Source: Sequoia sempervirens (Eukaryota; Streptophyta; Pinopsida; Cupressales; Cupressaceae). From it: DNA of 64,000 bases. Shown here piece by piece: positions 10,801 through 22,585 of the stretch. The stretch spans positions 158,170,635 through 158,234,634 of the forward strand of contig VDFB02047230.1 of the NCBI GenBank assembly GCA_007258455.2, read 5' to 3'. Position 1 is the stretch's first letter. Each line of letters starts with the position of its first letter. The notes beneath the pieces are model-generated. The model was not told where the DNA came from, searched no databases, and saw nothing but the letters and a program-made list of their open reading frames with translations. The translations under genes and the position numbers were made by a program.

Positions 10801-12335
10801 CAAACTTTTCCAAACAAGATGTGGCATCCACTCATCATGTTATATGCATCCTAAGCTTTGTGATGCATTAAGCAAATTTCAATATTTGAACAACAATTAA
10901 GGCATTACGTTCCCAACAAGCTGGCACACTATTTTTTTGATACTTCCTCAAAAAAAATTCCCAAACCGCTACCTAGATTAATCATTAGTCCTTGGAAGGC
11001 AACGGGCCCCGTCGTTTCTAGCTCTGATTCCTAATGAACATGAAAACTTCTTAGTAGAAATGCCAACAAACCAACACGTACCCATGGTGGATTGAGAAGT
11101 TTCCATTGTAACCAAGACCGAAATTCTTTGGCCTCATTCAACCTTGAGAGAATTCATGATTCCTTAAATCTTTGGCAAGAACTTGACCAGTGTAGTCTAT
11201 TTTTTCAACAAATCCAAACCAATGCCTTGGTGATTTTTTTCAAAACTGCCAAATAAATTTGATGGGTGATCAAGAAGCTTGGAATCAGTGGGGAATTAAA
11301 ATGCTCTCATTTATTTATATTTGGGCTATTTTTACTAACATCTGGTTTATCTGAAACTCTTTTAATTTGATGTACAAATCCATTGACCATAATTTAACAT
11401 TTCTTTCTTAATCCAATTCTTCATGAAGTTTCTGCATAGCATGGTTGCATCTTTCCTCTGATTGTTATAATCCTGCAAGGAAAAGGTTTCATTCAAGTGC
11501 CACTCTCTTATGAACACAGCACCATTTTCCTGGGTCCTTCTGTGGACTCTTATCCAAGGAAACCTTTTTCAAGGGAGGTTTTGACTGATGATGCTGGCCC
11601 TGCGTCTTACCATAAAAGTTGATGCCAGTATTGTTAAATGTAATTTCCTTCCTACCTTTACATTTAACTTCTTGCCCTTGACTGCAAAACAGTATGCTTC
11701 TCCCAATTTCCTGTACTATAAAAATTCCATTTCATCCAAGATGTATAACTGCAAACTGCTACAGTATTTTGAGAACTTCATGTCTCTCAGTCACTAATAT
11801 TAACTTTTTTTGTATTGGTCATCATAATTCTTCAGCAAGATGATTCCCCACCATTTCCTAACTTGTGAAACAAATTTTAAAAAAGGCAATATTGACTCTT
11901 ATAGTCAGAAGGATTTTTTACATACAAATAAGATTTCAATTAGTTGAGTCGTTTGTCTACTTTTTTGCATCAATTTTACTTCCAAAAAAGAGGGATATCA
12001 AAAATTAGCTTGTACACTTGAAAGGTAATAGACCCCAAAGTGTCAGGCATGATTTTTTAAATAAAATGATGAATTATTCCATAATCTCCCTGTGGTTTTC
12101 AGCTCCATCAAGCAGCAGTTTGAAAGGATCTCATGTTCCTTCTTGTTTGCAATCTGCATCATTTGAACCGACAAGGAATATACACTAAAGGCTGTCATGT
12201 CTCAAGTTAAGGTTTCTTGAGGCTTGACCTCATTTGATGGAACATGCAATCATGGAACAAAATAATCTAATGCCACTTTTATCCAGATTAAGTTGGCAGT
12301 GCAGTGGACAAAATACTCAATTGAAAATAATAATG
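10801..12335. other. sequence between the direct repeats, no coding
   Basis: No element protein is recognisable on either strand; the one plus-strand frame (11588-11797) has no domain. If the flanking copies are LTRs, this is the internal region of a non-autonomous element of roughly 2.2 kb in total. Confidence 0.3.
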
Positions 12336-12640
12336 TGTTATGAAAGCAATGAACCCAATATACACATGATAAATGTAAATGAAAGATTTATTGCAAAGTG
12401 CAATTTATAAGAAGCTAGTAAACTTTGAGAAAAGATGTGAAGCTACAACACTCTAATTTTACATTTAGATAACAATTCCTTTATAGCTATTTTTAGCAAA
12501 AAACGAAATCTAAATGGAAAGGGAAGCCATTCACCCTGGAATCTGAAAAGCCATGTGTCAAGTGTTGCCCTGGGAAGTTGAGAGGATATGTAACAACATG
12601 AAATTCCTCGAGACACAAAATTTTAGTTTTCCAAAGAAAA
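12336..12640 (-). repeat. right copy of the diverged direct-repeat pair
   Basis: Partner of 10474-10800. Similarity fades after about 12640, where the copies stop aligning. A plus-strand open frame over this segment is incidental. Confidence 0.45.
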
Positions 12641-13189
12641 AAAAGAATTTTTTTAATTTCAGGATTTTCCAAAATAAAAAAGATCAGACTTTGGCAAACA
12701 GATTATTGCGCCCTTTCAACATATTGTACACAACCCAAGGTTTTCAAGTTTGACACATTCAATGGTTTCAAATGATGATCAACAGTCCTAGATTCATGAC
12801 CATAAAAGGCCACATACTAGATTTTGGGTATTTTACCAAATTATTGTCCCTAACTGCCCCTCGTATCATGTGTCTCCCTGAATATTGCTCAGAATGTTTA
12901 TTATGACCAATTTCAACAAAATTCTTAACAATTCTGTTTCTATGGCAGCTTCAGTTTAGCACCTGCGAGATTGAACTGCAATACAGAAATCTATTTCCTG
13001 ACAAAAAAAGGCAGCAGTCTCAAGACATCAACTTTGCAAGACTAAATCTTATTATTGATTAGAATTACTCTCATGAACAGTTTTTAAAAACACTGCCAAA
13101 TTTTCTTTCAGACCAAAAAAAGTTCTGCAACATTTTTGGGTCATAAAAGAAATTACAAGCTTCCCACAAACTCACACTGTAAACCACAG
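12641..13189. other. no gene recognised
   Basis: AT-rich sequence before the first recognisable LINE ORF1 residues. It may include degenerate LINE 5' sequence, but no domain could be read. Confidence 0.3.
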
Positions 13190-13199
13190 GCCTGCACTA

Positions 13200-13900
13200 G
13201 GTTCTCTTGCAAAAGCTCTGCCAAAGAATATCATTTTGAAAGTTGCAAAAGTGGAATGGGAGCAAGCCCTCAATTATGAAAACATCCCATTCAAATGTTG
13301 GGCCTGTCATCGATATTGACACTTAATGAGAAAATGCACAATGAAGCAAAAAGTTGATATGCTGAAAAAATAAAACTTTAGAGGCAATGCTGATGAAGAT
13401 GGCTTCTCCAAACCAAAGAAAAAAATATTGTTAAGTCAATTAATCATACATGATCTGAAGTGAAATCCAATAAGTCAAAAAAAGGCATAAGGACCCTCAT
13501 TAAATTGGATTCAGAGAAGGAAGCCATCCCAAAAAGCCAATTCAAAGTAGGCAACAATTAAAGGGGGAACAACAAGCTACTAGATGGATATGGTTTCATA
13601 GGAGATATTGAGAAATATTGGAAGATCCAAACTCCTCCTCAAAGAGAGAAAGTAAAGAGATACAAACCTAAGTATGAGTGGAGCAAGAGTTAGCACCACA
13701 CCTAGCAAGGCTCACATAACTCCTATGATTCCCTTGGTAAGAAGAGAATATTCTAGTTCTAACCAAGGTAGCAAAGATATGGCTTCTAAACAAAAGAGGA
13801 CTAATAAGAGGAAAGGTGACTTTAGGAGTTCTAAGGCAAGAAGACCAGCCTCATTCAAAATGCAACTATGACAAATATTGATGTAGGAAACCAATCACAA
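13200..13900 (+). pseudogene. LINE ORF1 C-terminal relic with CCHC zinc knuckle
   Basis: The readable segment runs LPKNIILKVAKVEWEQ, then NYENIPFKCWACHRY, a stop, and HLMRKC. That is a Cys-X2-Cys-His-Cys knuckle in which the conserved Gly codon has become a stop. ORF1 proteins of plant L1 elements bind element RNA through such knuckles. The downstream Lys/Arg-rich tail (13370-13900) has many stops and at least one frameshift. The N-terminal DUF4283 part is not visible. Assignment rests on the knuckle and the position just before the endonuclease. Confidence 0.55.
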
Positions 13901-14249
13901 CTGCAAGACATCATACCAAAAAATTGTCAATTTTACACTAAGGCTCATTTCATGGAATATTAAGAGGCTCAATGTCCCTCCCAAAATGAGATGTCTTAGA
14001 AGGCTCTTGGGAATTTACAAGCCAAACATTGTTCTTCATTAGAAAATCAAGTTGCCTAACTCTTTGGATGATTCCACTTTCCAAAATTGGTAGGGTTCTT
14101 TTCAAAAGGCTATCTATACACTAGAAATATTTAGAATGACTCAGCTCTTTCGCTTCAAGTTATCAAATCCTCAGACCTCTAGTAGGCCTTCCAAATCCAT
14201 TGCAATGGACTTGAATCAGGATTTGTTCTTGTCAATGTCTATGACCCTC

Positions 14250-14254
14250 AAAGT
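14250..14254 (+). repeat. target-site duplication AAAGT, left copy
   Basis: AAAGT directly precedes the TG end of the solo LTR. The same five bases follow its CA end at 15128-15132. Removing the LTR and one copy rejoins the LINE reading frame. Confidence 0.88.
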
Positions 14255-15127
14255 TGTTGAGAAACAATGTGAAATACTGCAATAAAATTTTCTACAAAGT
14301 GCATGCAAATCTGAAATACATTTCTTTTATGATTTTATCCAGTATTACCATAAAAAATATTGAGTAGATGCAAAAATCAACAATAACAATAAAATCAGCA
14401 AACCATATAGCCGTAGGATTTATGCGGTGCAGCCCTTTTGAGATAAAACTCCACTAGAGAAAGAAGACAAGTATGTATTTATCTTCAATGTACATAAGAC
14501 AATATCAACACACTATCACTCTACACTCTAACAACACTCCAGCAGCACCTATGTACATGTAAACAATAATCTGAAAAAAACCATCTCATACCTCCAATTT
14601 ATAGGCAAGGATAAAAGCCAAAACCACAAATGGTGTACCAAAACCATGGTATCATACAAAATCCCCATGCCCCACCTTGGAGAGCATCTTTCGAAAATAG
14701 TAAATGCAACAAACGACTTCACATGGGTGCCACATGGAATCAATTAATGAGTCCCCAAGAAAATGTAACCACAAAGACATCTTTGACCAATAAATCCACA
14801 ACTCACAACCTCAAGTCTAACTCTCCATTTTGGAGTCCACTAAGTCATGTGGGCCCCATCCACCATATCACGATTCTCCACTTCTTCCTCTAGCACCTAG
14901 GAATTTGAAAGGGCCTTAAATGACCTCAAAGTCAACTATAATTACCACCATTGTGCTCCACCTCCTTCACAAATGCATATGACAACAAATGCCATGAATC
15001 TAGAAGAATAAATATTACAAATTATTTCTCCAATTACACCCTAGGCATCCAAGTATACCTTCCAAGAGTGTTGGAGACACATAAAATTGCATACGATTGC
15101 AAGGTAAATGGCACTTTAATCCTAACA
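14255..15127 (-). mobile_element. solo LTR (Copia-like) with perfect AAAGT target duplication
   Basis: The segment interrupts the LINE endonuclease: the host reading VNVYDPQS stops at 14250 and EFVWAQVQ resumes just after 15132. It starts TGTTGAGAAAC and ends CCTAACA, and is flanked by AAAGT at 14250-14254 and 15128-15132. On the minus strand the LTR begins TGTTAGGATTAAAG, has a TATA box (CTATAAAT, 14597-14604) and ends TTTCTCAACA, so minus is the likely transcription sense. At 873 bp with no internal coding it is a solo LTR left by LTR-LTR recombination. Open frames inside it are incidental. Confidence 0.88.
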
Positions 15128-15132
15128 AAAGT
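15128..15132 (+). repeat. target-site duplication AAAGT, right copy
   Basis: Second copy of the five-base duplication created by integration of the LTR element at 14255-15127. Confidence 0.88.
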
Positions 15133-16000
15133 AACTAGGAAAGAGTTTGTTTGGGCTCAAGTTCAACATATCCTTACCTCTTATAAGTATCTACATTGGA
15201 TTGTTATTAGGGACTTCATTACAAAAATGGATCTCTCTAAGAAGCAAGAGTGATCTCTCAACTCTCACAAGTTCTCATCTTTTAGGACCTTTGTTGAGGA
15301 CTCTCATCTCTAGGATGTTAAACCCAAGAAGGATAGGTTCACCTAGAACAATAGAAGGATGGGTGCTATTAATATTATGGCAAGACTGGACAAGTTTATG
15401 CTATTCACTACTTGGGTGAATAGGAATCTATCTTCAATTCTGAAGTGCTTACAAAAGTGGACTCCAATCACTTGCCTATCATGCAAGGCTTGAAAAAAGA
15501 CTTTTTTCGAACATAGATTCCCTTCAAATGTGAGAAGACGTGGCTAGAACACTCTAATTTCAACAAATTTGTCTCAAATTGTTGGAATTTCAAACTATAT
15601 TGGTACGGTACTAAGATGTTTTTGTTTGCTCAAAAACTTAAAAATCTCAAAATTAAGCTTAAGGAATGGAATAAAAATAAAACCATCTTCCAAAACATTT
15701 TCCTTTTGAAAAATGATATAGAAAGATAAATGGAAGATCCATTGTGCTTTAGGGTTTAAAAGGATCTTAAAGCTCATGAACAACTGGTGGCCTGCCAACT
15801 AGAGGATATTTACCGTAAGGAGGAAATTTTCTAAAAGAAAAAGTCCAAGGCCAAATAGGTCAGCGAAGGAGATCAAAATACCAAAAAATTTCAACTCTCT
15901 TGCAAAATGAGGAAGCAATCCAATTCCGTCCCTAAGTTGGAGGTGCATTATGGCCATATTATGGATCATCTTGAGGAGATCAAGGAAAACCTTTTCAACC

Positions 16001-16303
16001 ACTAAGAATCTATCCTAGTAGAGGAAAATGATCTCAAGAGCAGCAATCAGCATATCTTTACTTAGAACATCCCTTGTATTTTAAATAGATGTTAACCTTT
16101 TGGACCGCTAAGAATCTATCCTAGTAAAGGAAAATGATCTTAAGGGCAGCAATTGGCATATCTTTACTTAGAACATCCATCATATTCTAAATAGATGTTA
16201 ACCTTTTCGACCACTAAGAAGCTATCCTAGTAGAGGAAAATAATCTCAAGGGCAGCAATCGGCATATCTTTACTTAAAACATCCCTCATATTCTAAATAG
16301 CAA
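16001..16303 (+). repeat. 106-bp tandem repeat, about 2.9 copies, inside LINE ORF2
   Basis: Copies start at 16001, 16107 and 16213 with CTAAGAATCTATCCTAG or CTAAGAAGCTATCCTAG and share AAAGGAAAATGATC/AGAGGAAAATAATC, GGCATATCTTTACTTA and TTCTAAATAG. The third copy breaks off at about 16303. The unit is 106 bases, not a multiple of three, so the array shifts the ORF2 frame between endonuclease and RT. It probably arose by slippage or unequal exchange after the element died. Confidence 0.9.
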
Positions 16304-19107
16304 ACATCATGAAGCCCTAATGGTGACGACTTCTTTGGAGGAAGTTAACAAAAAATGTTTGAGATGAAAGGAGATGGAGCTCTTGGTCTAGATGGTTTCC
16401 CAACCTTTTTTCCTTCAACACTTTTGGGATCTTTTGGGTCCAAATCTTTGGGAGCTAATAAAAAAAAATCTAAGGATTCCCGAGCGATGCTCAAAGCCTT
16501 AAATTCCTCCTCCTTGCTCCTCATCCCAATGTATAATGGGGCTTAAAATATTTTAGACCTCTCTCTCTATATAACACAATCTATGAGATCTCTAAAAAAC
16601 CTAACAGATAGGTTGAAACAGATTCTACCTAACATTATCTTTAATAAGCATAGAGGCTTTGTGCAAAGGAAACACATCTATAAAGGTATTCTAGCCTCTT
16701 ACAATCTGGTTCACTCTCTATATATTAGCAAGAGGAAAGGTATTCTCATTAAACTTAATATCTCTAAAGCTTATGATAGAATCTAGTGGTCTTTTCCTAA
16801 CAAGGTCTTGGAGAAATTCAATTTTAGAAGAGAAGTGATAAAATAGTTAAAAAGCTTCAACACCACCCCTTGGTTTTCAATCATCAACAATGGAGGGAAA
16901 AAGGTTTCTCCAAGAATTCCACGAGTCTTAGACAAGTGAATCCCCTCTCCCCTTATCTTTGTATAATCATGGTAGAGGCACTAAAGAAAATTAATGGGCT
17001 TTTAGCTTCCTCTTCTACTTATCCCCTCAATCCTTTAATTTGTGGCAACACCTTGCCTTTTTCCCTGTGCTTTCTAACAAAGGTTCGCATATTGAGAGAT
17101 CTCCATTATTTTGAAAAGGCCTTAGGACAAATGGTGAACCATGACAAGTTTTGGATCTTTTCTTTTTTATGTTAAGCGAAAGGAGCAACTCTTCCTCAAA
17201 AGGATCACATCTTTTGAAAGGGCAATTGTCCCTTCTCTTTGTCGAGGATTTCCTCTCGTAGTTAAAAAGAACAATAAGGAGATTTGATCACCTCTCAATA
17301 AAAAATTCAAAAGCAAATTACCCCATATGAAAGGTAAAATCCTATCCTTGACAAGTATAACTCTCCTTAAGTTTGTGCTCCAAGCCATTCAAGTTTATCA
17401 ATTCTCTCTATCGTTAGCCACCAAATGTGTTATTACAAACTATAACAAAATTATGAAGAATTTCCTTTGGCAAGGTACATCAAAAGAGAGAAAGTTTTGG
17501 ATGGTTGCTTCAAATAAGGCTTGCCAACCCATTGTCTATGTGAGTGGGGGAATTCAAAATATTAGTATTTCTAACAAGGATCTTGCAGCTAACCTTATAT
17601 GGCTTTCCATACAAGATAGTCCCAAGGCTTGGATCAAGATTACTAAAGATAAATATCTAGAAGGCAAACACTTGAGATCTTTCCTTTATACTAGTGAACT
17701 CCCCTTTCACTCACCTGTGTAGGCAAATATGAAAGTGGTTAAGGATCTTTTTCAAATAAAGTTTTTTGGAGTATAGAAAATGAACATATGGTATATTTTT
17801 GGAAGGATGTATGGTTACAAGATCTCCCCTTGGCCAAGAAAGGGATTTGGAAGCTTTACAAATTTTCACCTCCAATAGCTAGGGATCTGGTCTCTATAAC
17901 CATTGGCACAAACATGAGAATGATAATTTTCTATATAGAGCTTGGAAAAACCTTATTAATGAAAATAAACATGATAATGTTACTATTGAGTATCTTAACT
18001 CTATGTTGCAAGGTTGCAAACCAATGTGTAGAAAGGATGGAGATCAACTAGCATGGAACAAGCAAAGGCACAAAGCATACTTTGTCAAAGGTGGCTACCT
18101 CAATTTCTTCAAAATTATCAAAGAAAACTCTCATTGGCCCCTTGCACAAAACATGGTATCAAAAACCTAACCCATAGCTAAGGCCTTCTCTCGCTAGCCA
18201 CTTAGTGTAAAATCTTGACCTAGTAACAATTAATTAAAAGAGGTTTTGTTGGGCCTAGCAAATGTTCTTTGTATCTTGGAAACAAGGAGGTCAGTCATCT
18301 ACCTTGCACCTTTGTGAAAGATCTCTAGTGTAAATTTTTTAACTTCCTTTAACACTTCTTGGGTTTCTAGTTTTACAATCTATGAAGCAGATGGAAGCTT
18401 GGACTATCCCTCATCTTTAGGAATTCTTAAGGAGCTCTAGGAGCTTGCTCCAAGAATACTCTCCTAGAGAATCTAACTATAGAAAAACTACAAAATTTTC
18501 AAATCTAAGGCAAATCACTAAATTAGGTTTGGGCAAAATTTTCAACTAATTGCTCTCAAATTTTATCTCTCCAAAAGTAGAATTATGAACAAAGAGAATA
18601 GTTCAAATGATCTCAATATCCCAAGGAACTGACTGCTACAAAACAATTCCTTTGATCTACGCAAGCCTAAAGTCAAACATAAGGATTAGGATGTTCAATG
18701 GGTCAAACCACATGTGAGATGGGCTAAATTGAATTTTGGAGAAAGCTACCAAGAAGAATTTGAGGATCTTTGAAACCAAAGCAATCATTTGCAATGTGGG
18801 AGGTATTATCATTAGTTTTGGATCTAAAAGTATGAGCTCCAATTCTAATAGTGTTGTTGAAATGGAAGGAATGATCATCGGCATTAATTTGGTTATGGCT
18901 TCCCGAAGTCAATGCCTTATGATAGAAGGTGATTCACAAATAGTGATAGAAGGTATGAAGTTTGGCAAGTCTTCCAATTGGAAGTTGGAATTACTTGGGC
19001 TGGAGGCTGTGTCTTTAATCCAGAAACTTCAATATGTGTGTTGTTGGCATATCAGAAGAAATAGAAAAAAAGTTGCAGATCGGCTGCCAACCTCAGCTTG
19101 GAACTGA

Positions 19108-20610
19108 ATTTTAGCAACTATGGAGGAGACAACAAAACTGTTAAATCTTACTCAGGTTTTGCTTCACTCCACCAGCTCGTGGAAGATGACAGAAGGCTAT
19201 TTCAACTCCTTATTGTTCAGCCTTTCTCTGTTTTGATTTTGGAAAGTTTTCCCGACTGAGAGGATTTGGCCCTTTTTGTATGGGTACTGTAATAGAAGTT
19301 CTAAGCTGTTGTTTCTTTCTTTTCTTTTCACTTTTCTGCTAAATCTGCTGAACCTGCCAGAACTTGCAAATTGCAGCCCTCTAAAAGAAAATATTATTCT
19401 GAGGAGACAAACATTGTCCCACCTCAGCTTTCTATTATTGTACAAAAGTGCTCAGCAACAGAGGGCCTCATATTGCATACTTTTAAATGATGATAGTTTC
19501 TTCGAGGAATGCAGCATCCTTGTTTTAATGTTAAGATCCAAAAATAAGTTCAAAATGACCATGCTGAATGTGGTTGATCTCCTCTGGCCACTTTTGTTAT
19601 TAGTAGCTTTCCCTCAAGATGGAATGTAGTTATTAAGAGTGTCTGTGGCTGCCTTTTATATATGTCTTCTTCGCCTACAAATTCAATTTCTAATATGGCT
19701 GGAAAACTCTTTTTATTTTCTTTGCATTAAGTGGTTTCTCTTTGTTCACTACAGCATCATGTTAAATATGCATGCTACTTTCCTTGGTTTTGCAATTGGC
19801 TGCACCTTCTCAGCATTTCTGGTGCATCTCAGACATGTCTTTTCCTCTCGCCTCTTTGGCACAAGCTCTCCCATGGGCAGTCTTCAAACCAATATTATTT
19901 TTGAGGATGAAGCATGCAAGGAGGGCAAGGTTTCTGCTTCCCAAGTTCCCTCAGGCAATCCTTCACACGATTTGAATCTTCTTTCTAATCAGTGTGTCCT
20001 TCCACCTCAGAGAATCTGAGAATTCATGATTATTCTAGTTTGGATGAGCATCATCCCTCCATCAAACAGAAATAAAAATAAAGCAATACCTTTGATCTCT
20101 TGTCCCAGAAAAAGAGCTCATGGGAGCTTGATTGGTGAGCAGGATAAAGCATACTTAGGCGACTAAAATTCTAAAGTTGTTGATGTTTTGAAGGACCTAA
20201 AACAATTCTCCAAAATTTAAGTATTCCTGTTCAGAACCTGAATGACACAGACCAAGATAATTTCTCACTCTTTCTCACAGTTATAATAGTATTAACCGCA
20301 TCTTCAAAATATCAGTAGTGAATCAATAGAAAGTATTTGAAGGGTGGGATATATCTTTGACACCCTAACGGGCATAAATGCGAATACTAAGAAGCTCGAA
20401 GTTATACAAAAGCACATGCATTTCCTCCTCAATGACACCCCACAGCATCCAACGATATCTGCACCACCAGTTCTGCATTCTTGTCTCTTTCTGGTCTTGC
20501 TGTTATTGAGTTGGGGGTCTTTTGGTTGTCATAATCAGACCCAGTTTTTTTCTTAAAATCTTGTTATTATGTTTTAAATAAAACTATCGAAAAAAACAAC
20601 GTTGAAAACA
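19108..20610 (+). other. LINE 3' untranslated region and flanking sequence
   Basis: After the RNase H relic the sequence has several short open frames (19276-19629, 19639-20019, 20344-20556) without recognisable domains. The stretch ends in TTTTAAATAAAACTATCG followed by an A-run, as expected for a LINE polyadenylated end. It is long for an L1-type 3' UTR, so part of it may be another insertion that I cannot delimit. Confidence 0.45.
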
Positions 20611-20620
20611 AATTAATTTA

Positions 20621-21141
20621 TCATACATAGCTCGCTGTGCAATATTTCAAAAGAATAGGCCAGTGACTTATCAACGGACTAACCATAAATGGGAGATTTG
20701 AAAGGAGCACCCATTGCAATTGAGTTGAAGGCTTATTCACTCTAGTTGCTCTCAAATATGCACCTGCAAATATAGTTAACACTGTTAGCTTGTAAAAGTC
20801 AAGAAATAATTAAAAAATTATGTTCAAAAAAGGAGATTTTGTAGAGTACGAAAACAATTGAAAACGTTTATTTGACATTTTAAAATAACATCAAAAATTA
20901 CATCTCCCTCCTTTCTGCAACTGACCTGGGCCAGATAATTCATAGTTGGCCAGAGCTGTTATTGTGATAGTAGAATTAAATATTAACTACTGAAATGCCC
21001 TACAAATACTGTTACCCTATGTACTCAGAGCTTGGTCGTGAGGTCAATAACCGGCGTAATGTATAATCAAAAACGCAACGAGAAATCCCATTGTGAGCTT
21101 CTCCAAAGGGATTATATACACCAAATGGGCATCTGACTTGG
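20621..21141 (-). CDS. possible small two-exon gene, unknown function
   Basis: On the minus strand a pyrimidine-rich acceptor (TTCTTCTTTGCTATAG) precedes a 90-base segment (21141-21052) containing an ATG at 21091-21089. A GT donor follows, then a 288-base intron ending TATATTTGCAG, then a 143-base segment (20763-20621) open to a TGA. The joined frame from that ATG gives 60 residues: a hydrophobic start (MGFLVAFLIIHYAG) that could be one membrane segment, then a basic, Thr/Ser-containing stretch and a second Leu-rich part. I recognise no family. The splice signals are reasonable and the phase is kept, but this could be chance; upstream exons are not identified. Confidence 0.2.
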
Positions 21142-22403
21142 CTATAGCAAAGAAGAAATACATTTAATCAAATAGTAAAAGTTAGGTCCAAGTAGAACTC
21201 TCTAGATAATTATAGCCCTTGTTTGCACCATAAAATAATACATACCCAAAACACTCTTCGCATATTTCTCATAGAAAAAGCCCTAATCAAAAGCTTCGGT
21301 CTAAAATAGTTGACTAGGGTTTATTTCAATGAACAAGATGAATACGAATAACTGAGCTGGCCTCCTAATATTTGCACTTCAGCCTGAGCATTTTGGTTCA
21401 CCCGTAACCAAAATGACTAACAGCCGGTGGTAACAGGTTCGAATCACGCCAGAGATGAATGTCCGTGACCATCCCATCACAAGAGAAGAATTTTGTTTAT
21501 TTTAAATGTCTGAGACTGAGACTAGAAACATAAATTGTGTTTATTAACCTACGAAACGTACATTTCTCATTTGAACCGTAGAAAATTGTCAAAGAAAAAA
21601 TTCCGAATGTTTTCTAGACGGAAATTTGAAACTTAAAAATAAGGAAATACACCTTGAACTTAAAGTAGAAAAAACCGTTGGTGGCTTCCAGAATCCATTT
21701 CTCCTCCAAAAACTTCGCGATTAGCTGCGCCAGACTTCTCTCTCCCTCTAAAAAACTTCGCACAGACGCCCACTGTCCGGATCAAGTGTATAACACGATT
21801 TTCCTTTTTCAGGGCTAGGGTCTAGCATTTGTTTTGTGAAAGTTGTGAGAATTCTAGTGGGGTTAAAAGCGTATTTCTTAGTAGTGAAGAAGCGTAGGGC
21901 AGGCAGCGGAGAAAATTCATACTGCGGGGTCCCCTTGAGATTTAGTCAAAGTTCGCTGGACACGTGGTTATTATCTAAAAGGTCTTATTTTTCTTCCTAA
22001 GAAGCTCCCCTCTTCTTACCAGGATGGGAGATCGAAGATGCGCATATTTCCAAATGGACCGTTCCGTACAATATAGCGGTACACTTCTTTGTCCAGGGGA
22101 TTATTCACAATATGTAAAGTTGTATTTTAGGTGTGTTTTAATATATGGAATACAAATAAAATTTAAATAAAAAATATATATATTAATCATTTTTTTTATT
22201 AATGTAAAACAAGTTATGAAAGGTCCTGAAATCTTGTACAAAAGATAAGGCGACACAAAAGATAAAGCAGAAAAGCTGTCCAAAAAACAACACGCTGATT
22301 AATCCACAATGAGTCGACGAATCACCATTAAGTTTACAATGTTAAGCGAAAGATAAAGATTAAATTATTTTAAACTTATGTAACATCTATAATTTAAATT
22401 TAA
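21142..22403. other. non-repetitive region with a CpG-richer island
   Basis: Between about 21660 and 22080 the sequence has noticeably more G, C and CpG than its surroundings (for example CTTCGCGATTAGCTGCGCC, AGCGGTACAC), with no recognisable transposon protein. Such composition is typical of a promoter or 5' UTR that escaped methylation decay. A partial B-box-like motif (GGTTCGAATCA, near 21436) also lies here. No coding sequence could be assigned on either strand. The rest is AT-rich and featureless. Confidence 0.35.
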
Positions 22404-22585
22404 ACTAGCACTTGCATCTAAAGGAGGTTGAAGGATTACGTCAAGAGAAAATTATATGTATGTTAATATGTTAGATAGTATGTGTTTGTACAACTAGCAC
22501 TTGCATCTAAAGGAGTTTCAAAGATTACGTCAAGAGAAAATTATCTTTTGTATGTTAATATGTTAGAGAGTATGTGTTTGTACAT
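22404..22585 (+). repeat. tandem duplication, 89-93 bp unit, two copies
   Basis: Copy 1 (22404-22492) and copy 2 (22493-22585) share ACTAGCACTTGCATCTAAAG, GATTACGTCAAGAGAAAATT, and GTATGTTAATATGTTAGA followed by AGTATGTGTTTGTAC. They differ at a few positions and a small TCTTTT insertion in copy 2, so this is a fairly young simple duplication. Confidence 0.9.

Larger units (their letters stand above)
13940..19107 (+). pseudogene. LINE ORF2 pseudogene (endonuclease, RT, RNase H-like)
   Basis: The endonuclease starts at about 13945 (ISWNIKRLN, then KPNIVL) and resumes after the solo LTR at 15133 (EFVWAQVQHIL, RFTWNNRRMGA, ARLDKFML). RT motifs appear at 16583-17175 (TDRLKQILPNIIF, GFVQRKHIYKGIL, LIKLNISKAYDRI, then VNPLSPYLCIIM). 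The catalytic F/YxDD box is missing: the text jumps from LPFSLCF to RILRDLHYFEKALGQ, so a small deletion removed it. A zf-RVT-like region (17327-18170) follows. An RNase H relic lies at 18736-19107 (MIEGDSQIVIEGM, then ADRLP). Many stops and frameshifts make it non-functional. Confidence 0.85.
13190..20610 (+). mobile_element. L1-type LINE, decayed, split by a solo LTR
   Basis: The order is ORF1 C-terminus with a zinc knuckle (13200-13350), endonuclease, reverse transcriptase, Cys-His region and RNase H-like domain, as in plant L1-type LINEs. The 5' end is missing or unreadable. The 3' end is placed where AAATAAAACTATCG is followed by a short A-run near 20575-20600. A solo LTR (14255-15127) and a 106-bp tandem expansion (16001-16303) lie inside it. 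It differs clearly in RT sequence from the LINEs at 23.4 kb and 35.6 kb, so it belongs to another lineage. Confidence 0.8.

Noticed and set aside
14630..14893. Plus-strand open frame as a gene
   Set aside because: It lies inside the solo LTR with a perfect target duplication, and the opposite strand is also open; it has no domain.
21410..21480. tRNA gene or SINE suggested by GGTTCGAATCA near 21436
   Set aside because: The B-box match is good (10 of 11) but the only A-box-like word is weak and too close, and no cloverleaf arms can be folded.
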